Origin: Seminavis robusta
Lineage: Eukaryota; Bacillariophyta; Bacillariophyceae; Naviculales; Naviculaceae
NCBI GenBank assembly: GCA_903772945.1
Contig: CAICTM010001852.1
Span: 1-21,506, forward strand
Direction of reading: 5' to 3'
DNA: 21,506 nucleotides
Shown: positions 1-7,988 of the stretch, one piece after another
How positions within the stretch are numbered: the first letter of the stretch is position 1
How the letters are laid out: each line of letters begins with the position of its first letter
Program-made: the position numbers and the translations under genes
Notes under the pieces: model-generated
Told to the model about the DNA's origin: nothing
The model's database searches: none
What the model saw: only the letters and a program-made list of their open reading frames with translations

Positions 1-1041
1 TCAGGTTCTGTTTAAGCTTGGTATTTTCGGCTGAACTATTTGTTAAGAAGATGTAACTATAGTACCGTTCTTCAGCGTATTCCGAGACTTTCTTCTGGTC
101 ATCGGCTCCTAGGTCAGCGTATGCTGTGTTTGGGTGGAGTAGTTTCGCCGTATGCAGCAGGGCTGCATCGTGTATCTTGGAAATACCACGGATTTTGCAA
201 TGTCCTTTTTCGTGGTAAATTGCTCGTGGTATTCGGAAGCGGTAAGGCTCCCTTGGTGGAAATTCAACAGTTGTTTTTCCAGTTGGAATAATGTGTGGTA
301 CACAAAATTATCATCGGTCTGGGCCATGATCGTCTTATGGATCATTTTTCGTAGCTCCAGTGGGTCGCATCTAACAGGACGTCTTCGTAGTCCGTGTTCT
401 GCTTCATCTTGTCCTTTAATAGTCGGGTGCACTGCCCTAGGATCAAGTTGAATGCCTTGCCTCTATTTTCTTGTAGTTTTGCCAACCTCGTAAGGTGGGT
501 CTTCATCAGCCCTGCATACTCTGTCTCTCTCGAGTCTCGCCGAGTTCCTCGTCCGGTGGATCTTCTATGGCTGCAGTGAGGTTGGCTATTTCATTTTCGA
601 GTTTTGCTTTCTCTATCGTTAGTGTGCGTAAGCTACCGAGATTGGGTTTTCAATGACCTCTGCTATCTCGTCTTCCAGTAGCTCTAGGCTTTCCTCGGTC
701 GCCGTTAGGAGACGAAGGTTGTTCTGTTCACGTCGTTCCGCTGCCGCGTCAAGCCTGTTCCGGGTCTCCTCTGAGTACACCGGTGCTACCAACACTGTCT
801 GTTTTCAGGTTGCGTAGCTCATTGCTCATGTCGCACCCATCGTTTGTCCAACGTGGATGACGATCTTCTCCCATGTGCGTATCATTTGGTCTGCCGTTCC
901 AGATCCAGTTGTACCGAAATTAAACACATGTGTGTCGAGGGCTTTGCATGAACTTTCTGCTGGTTCGACGATGGCTGGTTCTTCCATGTCCTCGTGCTTG
1001 CCGCCTCCTCGGCCACCTCGTCCTTTACCTCTACCGCTCAT
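1..1041 (-). pseudogene. Copia-like retrotransposon gag, fragmented by frameshifts and cut by window edge
   Basis: Read on the minus strand, coding sense starts at an ATG at 1041 with a Gly/Arg-rich head (MSGRGKGRGGRGGG) and runs leftwards off the window. The sense jumps frame at least six times. Clean segments lie roughly at 1041-829, 829-784 (MSNELRNLKTDSVGST), 780-633 (starting VYSEETRNRLDAAAERREQ), 632-545, 540-362 (ETEYAGLMKTHLTRLAKLQ), 360-186 (including LELRKMIHKTIMAQTDDNF) and 184-3 (ISKIHDAALLHTAKLLHPN). No segment contains a stop codon within the part used, so the breaks are single-base indels rather than nonsense changes. Composition and layout (basic Gly/Arg start, helical charged core, TDDNFVYHTLFQLEKQLL) fit the gag of Copia-type elements known in diatoms. 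That identification is from memory of the family and no reverse transcriptase is visible here. It is either a decayed copy or a live copy with unpolished indels. It has no cellular role. Confidence 0.6.
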
Positions 1042-1746
1042 TGTCTATGCTACGGTAGGTGGACTATTTCAATTCGTTGTTTTTTGATTGACTAGCTCTT
1101 TTAATTTAAGTTCTCGTCCGACTACTTATTCGTTCTTATGGCTATGGGCGATAAATTCAATTATACTCCTGGCTAGGGAGTGTTAAATCTATTTACTAAA
1201 GATCTTGCAGGGAGGGAACGATTGCTTCACACACTGTGCGGTCGTTTCCACTCCGAACCCGTTTCTTTGTATTGTTGATTCCTTGTTGGGTGCCTTTCCT
1301 TTGGCCCTGCGCTGGCACTATGGCTTTCGCGCTTGTTGTTGGCTCTGACAGTTCCGGCTGGATGCTGTCGGCTCTCGCAATCCTTGTGGATTCTGCCGAT
1401 GTAACTCTGCTGCGTCGTCGACTGCAGCTCCTATCGGCACGACGGTCTCGTCGTCCGATCTTGTTCTTCGAATCCGTCCTCGGATCCTTCACTCGTTGCT
1501 GTCGTTCGTTCGACAGGCTTCTCTTGTTGCAGCGTCGCTGTTGCTGTCGATCCTTCGACAGGCTTCTTCTCTTGGTCGGTATCGTATCGTCTTCCTTGCA
1601 GCGGTAGCGTCGTCCTCGACGTTCTTCTACCCGTCGCGTCGTCGTCGGCCGATCCGTACTCGATCCTCTTGCGTCTTCCTGCTACCGTTTGCTTCGTTGC
1701 TTCGATAGGCTCCTCTTTTCGCTTCTTCGCTGTCGATACACCGACT

Positions 1747-1765
1747 ACTGCTATTCGATAGCAGT
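1747..1765. repeat. Short perfect hairpin
   Basis: Perfect 8-bp inverted repeat, actgctat and atagcagt, separated by the three bases tcg. It sits immediately left of a larger inverted repeat and within the presumed LTR/leader region of the gag element. Confidence 0.7.
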
Positions 1766-1766
1766 G

Positions 1767-1840
1767 CTTTTTCAGTAGTATGTTAGTTGCTCTAAGCTCT
1801 CTTCTAGTTTACTGTTGCTATTGAGATACTACTGAAAAAG
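1767..1840. repeat. 15-bp perfect inverted repeat flanking 44 bp
   Basis: ctttttcagtagtat at 1767-1781 is exactly repeated in inverted orientation as atactactgaaaaag at 1826-1840. The intervening 44 bp contain no obvious further symmetry. The layout would suit a stem-loop in an LTR or leader transcript, or the ends of a tiny 74-bp inverted-repeat element. The same-side flanks do not show a clear target-site duplication, which disfavours the second reading. Confidence 0.75.
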
Positions 1841-1874
1841 TGGGTTCCTTGGCTTTTTCTACTGGCATCAAATT

Positions 1875-2893
1875 CTAGTACAGAGGTACAGGTTGAATCC
1901 CTAATCGCGAATCCCCAACATGGACGACCCCCTTGCCACATGGACAACCGTTTTCATGGGCATACTTGAGGACTTCAAAATGTCCACCTCTAGCAGCAGC
2001 TTCACATGTGTGCTCATCCCATGGACAACCATTTTCATGGGCATACTTGTGGACTTCAAAGTGTGCATTTGCAGCAGCAGCTTTACATGTGTACTCAGAC
2101 CATGGACAGCCATTTTCATGGGCAAACTTGAGGATTTCCAAGTGTCCATTCTCAGCAGCAGCTGCACATGTGTACTCAGACCATGGGCAGCCATATTCAT
2201 GGGCATACTTGAGGACTTCAAAGTGTGCATTTGCAGCAGCAGCTTTACATGTGTACTCAGACCATGGACAGCCATTTTCATGGGCAAACTTGAGGATTTC
2301 CAAGTGTCCATTCTCAGCAGCAGCTGCACATGTGTACTCAGACCATGGGCAGCCATTTTCATGGGCATACTTGAGGACTTCAAAGTGTCCATTTCTAGAA
2401 GCTTGACTGCAAGTACTGATGTGCCATGGACAGCCATTTTCATGGGCGTACTTGAGGACTTCCAAATGCCCAAATATAGCAGCAAACAAGCAAGTGAGTC
2501 CATCCCATGGGCAGCCATTTTACTGCCAACCCTGGCAATGAATGTGCAAACACTGACTTGGTCAAGAGTTTTGTGTCCTGAGTTGCCAGAGTCCCAGTGT
2601 TCTGCACATAATACATTGTAAAACACCGCATTGTACATGGTGTCAGTGTTGTTTGCTGGGCGCTTCCCAGTACCAATAGATATATCCTTTACTGCTGGAG
2701 GACTCTCCACATTGTTACAATAATCCTTGTACAGATGGTTTAGTTTCTTGTTGACACCTCCCACAAAGGCATACTGTCCCATTCCCAGGAATGGAAGAAT
2801 CCCCCCAATCCAGAGGTCTGTCTCTTCCAAGAAAGAGTCAACAGGATGTGGCAACAGTTTCTGCCGTTTGGGGCTTCTGGGCTGGGAAGACAT
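1875..2893 (-). pseudogene. Ankyrin-like repeat protein with F-box-like N-terminus, broken by frame-changing deletion
   Basis: Starts at the ATG at 2893 (MSSQPRSPKRQKLLPHPVDS). Residues about 24-60 (LWIGGILPFLGMGQYAFVGG and onward) resemble the F-box-like head common in diatom ankyrin-type proteins. Near residue 125 (around 2518-2520) the sense passes into another frame, which then carries seven 27-residue repeats to the stop at 1875. The repeat consensus is GHFEVLKYAHENGCPW with a following SEYTC and AAAAEN, an ankyrin-like helix-turn-helix unit used for protein binding. At the junction VGSK meets NGCPWDG directly. The usual LxVLKWA part of the first repeat is missing, so about nine codons plus a non-multiple of three seem lost. 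No GT-AG intron fits the gap. The original frame also stays open to 1901, because 81-bp units keep all frames open, but its translation is not repeat-like. The last repeat ends NGCPCGKG, then a non-repeat tail. No enzymatic motif is present and the partner is unknown. Confidence 0.7.
2051..2388. repeat. 162-bp tandem duplication within the ankyrin-like array
   Basis: Bases 2051-2226 match 2213-2388 with one mismatch (a at 2195 against t at 2357). The offset is 162 bp, exactly two 81-bp (27-residue) ankyrin-like units. Divergence rises outside these limits. This points to recent unequal crossover or gene conversion acting on pairs of repeats. Confidence 0.85.
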
Positions 2894-2917
2894 GATGGGG
2901 AAGATTGTTGTTCTGTA

Positions 2918-2940
2918 TGATGATGATGAAGATGATGATG
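2918..2940. repeat. GAT trinucleotide microsatellite
   Basis: A tgatga run with one interruption (gaa), about 25 bp upstream of the ankyrin-like gene's ATG, so probably in its 5' untranslated region as CAT repeats. Confidence 0.8.
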
Positions 2941-3337
2941 TATACTTGGAGCTTTCTTGTTGTAAAGGAAGCTATCTTTTGTGATTTCTTGGTGGGTGAC
3001 TTTCGTTTTGGCGAAGAATTCCACGATGAACGTGGAACGTGGAGTTGCAGTCATCAATCATCAGTTTTATGATGGGAGAAGCGTGTGTGAATAGGAGTAT
3101 TCATTCTTGCATCCTTCATATCCCTTTCATCAAACCGTAGCCATTCTCTTTAATCCTTTTGTTTGCGGTTTTGAAAATCTCTCAACGCGGCGGGATCCAA
3201 TGAGATCTGGATCGTCCATCGTTCTCATCCATCATCGCCCATCGCCATCCCCAACCACCAAACATGCTGGCCAACAAAGCACCTCTGTGATCATTGGGAA
3301 GTAATAACATTGGGGTGACGAATAGAAATAGAAAAGG
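2941..3337. other. Intergenic spacer between divergent genes
   Basis: About 400 bp separate the starts of the minus-strand ankyrin-like gene and the plus-strand 7TM receptor, so both promoters should lie here. I see no convincing gene, RNA or strong regulatory motif. The open frames at 2740-3057 and 3107-3304 lack protein-like character. Confidence 0.5.
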
Positions 3338-4921
3338 ATGAGTGAAGCACAGCTCAAGTCGTTGGTTCTTATCCCAAAGTTCACGGGGGGGCTTTCGATG
3401 ATTGGGTGAGTTTTGGCACTTTTGCTTCGCTCCAAGTTAGTTGCCTGCAATCTGCAATGTAGCTGGTTCGCGGTACAGTACCGATCTTCTACAATGGTAA
3501 CTCTCAAACCACTTGCACTCTTGCACACTGTTGATGTTTCGCCGTATCTTTGCATTCAGGTCAAGCATTGTCTGCTGGGATATCCTACGAGATAGACAGA
3601 AAAAATTGAAAAAGGTCTACCATCGGCTTCTTCTAGTGATGAGTTCCATGGATATCGTCCTCTCCTTTTCCCTGTTCTTGTCAACATGGCCTATTCCAGA
3701 AGATACTCCCAACGCCCCCTGGTTGGCAGCTGGCAATGATGCCACCTGCACAGCACAAGGCTTTGCTCAGGTTTTCTTCATGCCAGCCCTCTTCTATAAC
3801 GCTTATCTGTCCATCTACTATGTATTGGTGATTGTCTATGGCTGGTCGGAGCGCAGGATTGTTCCTCTCGAGAAATGTGCGCATGGATTCACATTTGTCT
3901 TTAGCTGTGTGACCGCCTTTACGGCGTTGGCACTCGGCATGTATGGATCCAACTTTTTGGTATGGTGTTTCATTACTGGATCATGGAACATTCAATTGGC
4001 CATCAACATTGCTTGGCAGTGGGCAGCCTGGGTGGTCGTTTTGTCATGATGGGGTTTCTATGTTGGAAGATTGGGAAGCAGTTTCGGGCGCAGCAAAGGT
4101 ACGGTGAAGAGGCTGTACGAGCCACCATGGATCATCAGCAAAGCGATCGACGAACCAGTTGGTTGCAAAAGAAGACATGGTCCAACATGTCATTCAAGGT
4201 ATCCCTGGAGGGAAATTCGTCCAGGAGGACCAGCACTTTCACGATGAATTCCCAGCCCTCCCAAAGAAGGAACAGGAAGGAGCAAGTCATGCGTCTAATC
4301 ACAACACAGGCAGCTCTGTATTCTTTCTCCTATTTGCTGACAGAATCTTCCAACATTGCAGTCAGCATTGCCTACTACACCAGTGATCCAGTAGGATCAG
4401 TTCCTGTTTGGGTGTTGCAATACGCACTGATCACCATTCCTCTCCAAGGTACGTCTTTATTTGTGGGGATTCAATCTTGACGAACTGAGCAGTGGCGAAT
4501 AAAGTCTTGCTGACACTAATGAATCGCTTCTGGTTCAGGTTTTTGGAATTGTTTGATCTATTTCAGACCAAGATTCTTGAAATGGAAAGAGGAGAGAGCA
4601 GAGAAAATGGACGCTACAAGAAGAACCGAAACGGGAGGAGATACCCAGCAATTCCCAGCACAAAACGCTTTAGGTTACGCTCCTGCGTCAACCGTCAACA
4701 GCTGCCCCAACGTGGAGGAAGGAAAACAAGAAGAGGCGGAATTCGATGAAACGATTGACGAAGAAACATCCACCGTGTTGCCTAACCTTTGCATGGAGGA
4801 TTTTGATGAGGCAGAAATCCATTCTCAGCTTGCCATTGAATTGAACAATTCAAAGCTGGCCTCGTCGGAATACATGACAACATGCAAGGAACAGGAGGAA
4901 CAGCCCGAACAAAAAAGTTGA
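3338..4921 (+). CDS. Seven-transmembrane receptor (family 2 / cAMP-receptor-like GPCR) with one frameshift
   Basis: Three exons fit: 3338-3405, 3560-4448 and 4539-4921, with introns GTGAGT...TTCAG (154 nt) and GTACGT...TTCAG (90 nt). The start MSEAQLKSLVLIPKFTGG leads straight into TM1. Further segments follow: TM2 with YHRLLLVMSSMDIVLSFSLF, an outer-loop CTAQG, TM3 around FYNAYLSIYYVLVIVYGW, TM4 around FTFVFSCVTAFTALALGMYG, TM5 around NIQLAINIAWQWAAWVVV, TM6 around LITTQAALYSFSYLLTESSN, and TM7 ending IPLQGFWNCLIYFRPRF. This is the layout of secretin/cAMP-receptor-type receptors abundant in diatoms. It predicts a plasma-membrane sensor coupling to G proteins, with no ligand deducible. The frame breaks at the four-T run 4039-4042: the first frame stops at 4047-4049, while the second continues without loss of sense. 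One extra T there gives a 446-residue protein, with the exon lengths summing exactly. The C-terminal tail is acidic and Gln/Glu-rich. It may be a real frameshift mutation or an assembly error. Confidence 0.8.
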
Positions 4922-5672
4922 CGAGGAAGTTCAGCAGCAAGTTGAAGCGAAACTGCGGGCAGGGTCGAACAGAACGGAAGACGACCTCGAATCGTGAGTT
5001 CGCTTCTACCTATGCTTTGAGCGTACTTTTATTAGTGGACTGGTCGATGGGAAGACCCCACAAACAGCATCCACGTACATCATCGTGCAAGAACGAGCAC
5101 GGGACGGCATGCGGGTAAACAAACTAAGCTGCGTTTATGCAGCAAACGAACTTCAGATGCCGGTCCACAAATGCAGCAAGCCCCGCGCCCAGCAAATCTT
5201 CAACAATTTGCCAGGATTACGGTGGATGGAGTGTCATCAAAGACGCGGAATGACAAGAGCAAAGCGTTCCATTACACATACCATCAATCCCAAATCCACA
5301 TCACCCCGCACGTTGTGGGTTCATTATGTTGGAACGCTATCCTACATGATAGTGTTCACCTTCGGGAATCAGAAAATCACCGAGCAGGCCGCCAAACTAG
5401 CACACCGAGAGATTACACTCAAGGAAGTTTGCGAGATGTTGGACGGATACTATGGCAGCCTGGAGCCTTTTGGTGGAACCAAACAGTATCTTTCATGAGT
5501 GCTGGATTCCCCTTCAGCATTGGGTCAAATGCCAGAAAGGTCAGGCAAGAAGAGAGTTGCAGGAATCTCCGCAAAGTTGGATGCGTTCGAACGTGATGGG
5601 AATGACCTGGAGGAGGTAGGGACGAAGGTGCGTCTACTGACGGCGATGGAGAATCTATTGTGGAAGGTGTAG
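4922..5672 (+). other. Coding-looking stretch: possible receptor tail extension or ghost gene
   Basis: After the receptor stop at 4919-4921, the neighbouring frame continues as KVDEEVQQQVEAKLRAGSNR, of the same Glu/Gln-rich character, up to a stop at 4995-4997. That frame would join the receptor frame if the six-A run at 4911-4916 were one base shorter. A GTGAGT donor at 4994 and a TTTATTAG acceptor ending at 5035 would remove the stop as a 42-nt intron in matching phase. The same frame is then open to 5495, meets TGA at 5496-5498, and continues to 5669 with a protein-like end (ISAKLDAFERDGNDLEEVGT). A second frame is also open at 5171-5596. I do not recognise any domain. It may be an extended receptor tail, a decayed gene, or chance. 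Confidence 0.3.
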
Positions 5673-6266
5673 ATGATGATCATATAGTGCATCTACGGTA
5701 GAAGATAGGGACGTGCACCAGGATGAATCAGGCAACAATTCAAGATGCTGCTGCAATAGATTTGTACAGTACAGTGTAGGAGCGACGATCCCGGAAGAAG
5801 AGCGACGACCCAGCATGATACCAAAGGAACGCACCGTAACGAAAGGGTTGGAACGATAAACTTCACAGTTCTGCAGGTAGACACTGCAAGGAAGACCAGG
5901 AGCTATAGATGTGATGTGTGGCTGGTTTGCTTTCGAAGTAACTATCAAAATTGTGCTTTGGCTAGCTGGTTAGCGTTGTATTTTGTGATTCTTCCGAAAA
6001 GCCACTGCATTGGTGAGTATCAGTTCACAGGACGGCTGTGGCAACTGGTTGCTGCAGAGTTGTTTGCTTTCTCAGAAACATGGAGTATTTACGGAAGCTG
6101 AGAGCGATGGTCTCGGCCACGAGAGGAGCCAAACACACCTAACGAACTTGAATCATCAACGTCAAGGGTACCGATAGGCTGCTGTTGCATGCAGGCGCAC
6201 TCCATTGCATACGGCATAATATCATATCCCGTTTGCCGTTTGCGAGTTCAGAGTATGTCAGTAACT
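5673..6266. other. Intergenic region without recognised content
   Basis: About 600 bp between the receptor region and the 3' end of the first LRR gene. The short open frames here (minus 5655-5948, plus 5916-6101) show no domain or composition suggesting a gene. I see no RNA gene or repeat. Confidence 0.5.
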
Positions 6267-7165
6267 TCATGAGAAGCGACATTCACTACAGCAGTCCGGA
6301 AAATGGCAGGATACATCTGGATTGGGGCCGCCACAATCTGATGTGACGTATGTGAAGATACCATTCCATCCCTTTAGAGCGCAGATTTCATCCGGCATTC
6401 CTCCCGTCAAGTCATTATCATGCAGCTTTAGCTCATTGAGGTTTGCAAGACTTCCTAGTTCAGAAGGGATGGTCCCATGGAGAAGGTTTTCCTCCAATTG
6501 AAGGTACTCTTTGGGAGAAAAGAGTAACAGCGACGAAAAAGAGGAACATGGGGGCCATCAGTAAAACCACAACTTGAAACAGTAGAGTGACCGCCAACGA
6601 GTGCTCTGAATGACTAACCACTTACCAAGATGTACAAGGTTCCCCATTGTGGCGGGCAGTGTCCCTGTTAGTCCACGCTTTGCTGCACAACCAAGCATCA
6701 TCATTTTTGTGAGACTTTGAATGGTGCAAAACAAGCAAGTTACATTGGCAACATTGACTTACGCAACACAATGCTCTCAATGTGGTTGTAATAATCACAA
6801 AAGATACCCTCATAGTGGCAAGGGTTACACCCAGTCATCAGCCAGTTCATCTCATATAGAATCCCGCTCGTCTCCGAATTGCCAGTGGCAAAATAAAAGT
6901 CTACTACAGCCAGGAGTTCTTGGGCTTGCTCCGTATTCGAGTCCACCTCATCATAGCAGTTGTTGCTGTTTATCCATTCTTCAGCGGGGAAGATTGATGA
7001 TGTGCAAAATTGAGTGTTGTGTGTCGAGCAGAGTAACTTGTTCAGAAGGGCTTCTCCTGGGAAAGCTTGGCAATGGCTGAGGAACCCTACTACTAGCAAC
7101 GGTAGTAGTATGGACCTCCTACTAGGGGGGCTTCCTAACTTGCTATCGACAGCCCGTAGTGTCAT
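6267..7165 (-). CDS. Small secreted leucine-rich-repeat protein (copy A)
   Basis: Three minus-strand exons: 7165-6763, 6682-6626 and 6508-6267. Introns are GTAAGT...GCAG (80 nt) and GTAAGT...AAAG (117 nt), both phase 1, giving 233 residues. I chose the ATG at 7165 rather than upstream 7261 because it places a signal peptide (ILLPLLVVGFLSHCQA) near the N-terminus. Residues about 63-125 form an LRR N-cap: a WINSNNC region, DFYFATGN, then MNW...CNPCHYEGIFC, comparable to the W...CxW.GVxC cap of plant-type LRR proteins. Two to three LRRs follow (RGLTGTLPATMGNLVHL, LHGTIPSELGSLANL, NDLTGGMPDEIC), then a Cys-rich C-cap with DCGG, CHFPDCC and SEC. No membrane segment or kinase follows the signal peptide, so it is probably secreted or wall-associated and binds protein or carbohydrate. 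The ligand is unknown. It is paralogous to the gene at 7989-9112 and is short compared with typical LRR proteins. Confidence 0.8.
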
Positions 7166-7988
7166 TTGCACTTTTGCCTTGACAATCTTCCTGGTCCTCT
7201 CCGCCTCGAGGCAGCTGATTCCAACAAGGGTGTGAAGTCCGGTGGGACAAAAACACGACAACGCGACCGCAAGAAGAGGAAGTCGACGGTGGTGGTTTCA
7301 GGATTGTTTCTGGAATTTCTCGATACAATGGGTTAAAAAAATCGTGCACTTAGGTATCCTGAACAGCTCAGCAAAACGTGGGCATTCTTTGGTTCCAAAG
7401 GGCCGCATGGCTCCAGCCTCCTCTACAAGACTTGTTGTCTACGTGCACGCCAAACTTTTGTTTTCGTTTTCGACCAATTTGTGAGGCAAAGCACGTAAAA
7501 TTACGCTTGTCGCCAGCGGTGCCCCTGCGCACCGTCAGGCACCAAAATTCGAGCTGATGTCGCAGTACAAACAGCAACGGCACAGTCACACACAGCTCGG
7601 TTGATGAGAGGAGGCAGGTAGCAATCCATGTATGTGTTCGGCATGCTGTATTTTGTTTCGTGTGACTTTCCCTTTCAATGAAGAAGGGCCAAGCAATTAG
7701 GAGTATACCGGTATGTTTGGTTAGGCACAACACGTGGGAATGGGGCAGATGGCAAAATTGTGAAGCATTGAGGCGGAAAAGTTTCAACACATGTTACTTT
7801 GTCATGTGGCAACCGTATTATACCACTGGTAATGATAACCCTCCATGCAAAAGCAAGCATAATGGCGAATGATATTACTATGTAGCTATGTTGATTCTCT
7901 AGCTAGTCTCCTTGATCTGGCTAGTCGTGGCTCTCACAGAGGGCGGAGCGAATACAAGGCAGGACGAGCCAAGCAAAAAGAAAAGCAA
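7166..7988. other. Intergenic region between the two LRR genes
   Basis: About 820 bp that should hold the promoter of LRR copy A (near its 7165 end) and the 3' end of copy B. The open frames at 7368-7790 (minus) and 7678-7872 (plus) have no recognisable domain. A frame at 7934-8164 lies antisense-shifted over the copy B last exon and is a shadow. Confidence 0.5.

Larger units (their letters stand above)
1042..1866 (-). mobile_element. Probable 5' leader and LTR region of the gag element
   Basis: This stretch lies directly upstream of the gag start on the minus strand and has no convincing gene. Between about 1490 and 1700 the plus strand is pyrimidine-rich with TCG-rich short repeats. The phrase TTCGACAGGCTTCT occurs near 1509 and again near 1554. 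A 98-codon minus-strand frame at 1196-1492 and plus-strand frames at 1236-1708 are low-complexity Arg/Ser-rich and unlike real proteins. Where the gag leader ends and an LTR begins cannot be fixed: I found no clear TG...CA ends, no target-site duplication and no primer-binding site. The assignment rests mainly on position, plus two strong hairpins near 1747-1840. It could instead be unrelated intergenic DNA. Confidence 0.3.

Noticed and set aside
1196..1708. Arg/Ser-rich proteins on both strands upstream of gag
   Set aside because: Low-complexity readings of pyrimidine-rich repetitive DNA, probably LTR or leader.
1920..2621. Plus-strand repetitive proteins of 233 and 157 residues
   Set aside because: Antisense shadows of the ankyrin-like array, open for the same periodicity reason.
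1901..2893. A single 330-residue minus-strand protein covering the whole ankyrin region
   Set aside because: Only its first ~125 residues look real. The rest (repeated KSSSMPMKMAAHG phrases) is a frame-shifted reading of the repeats, open merely because the unit is 81 bp.
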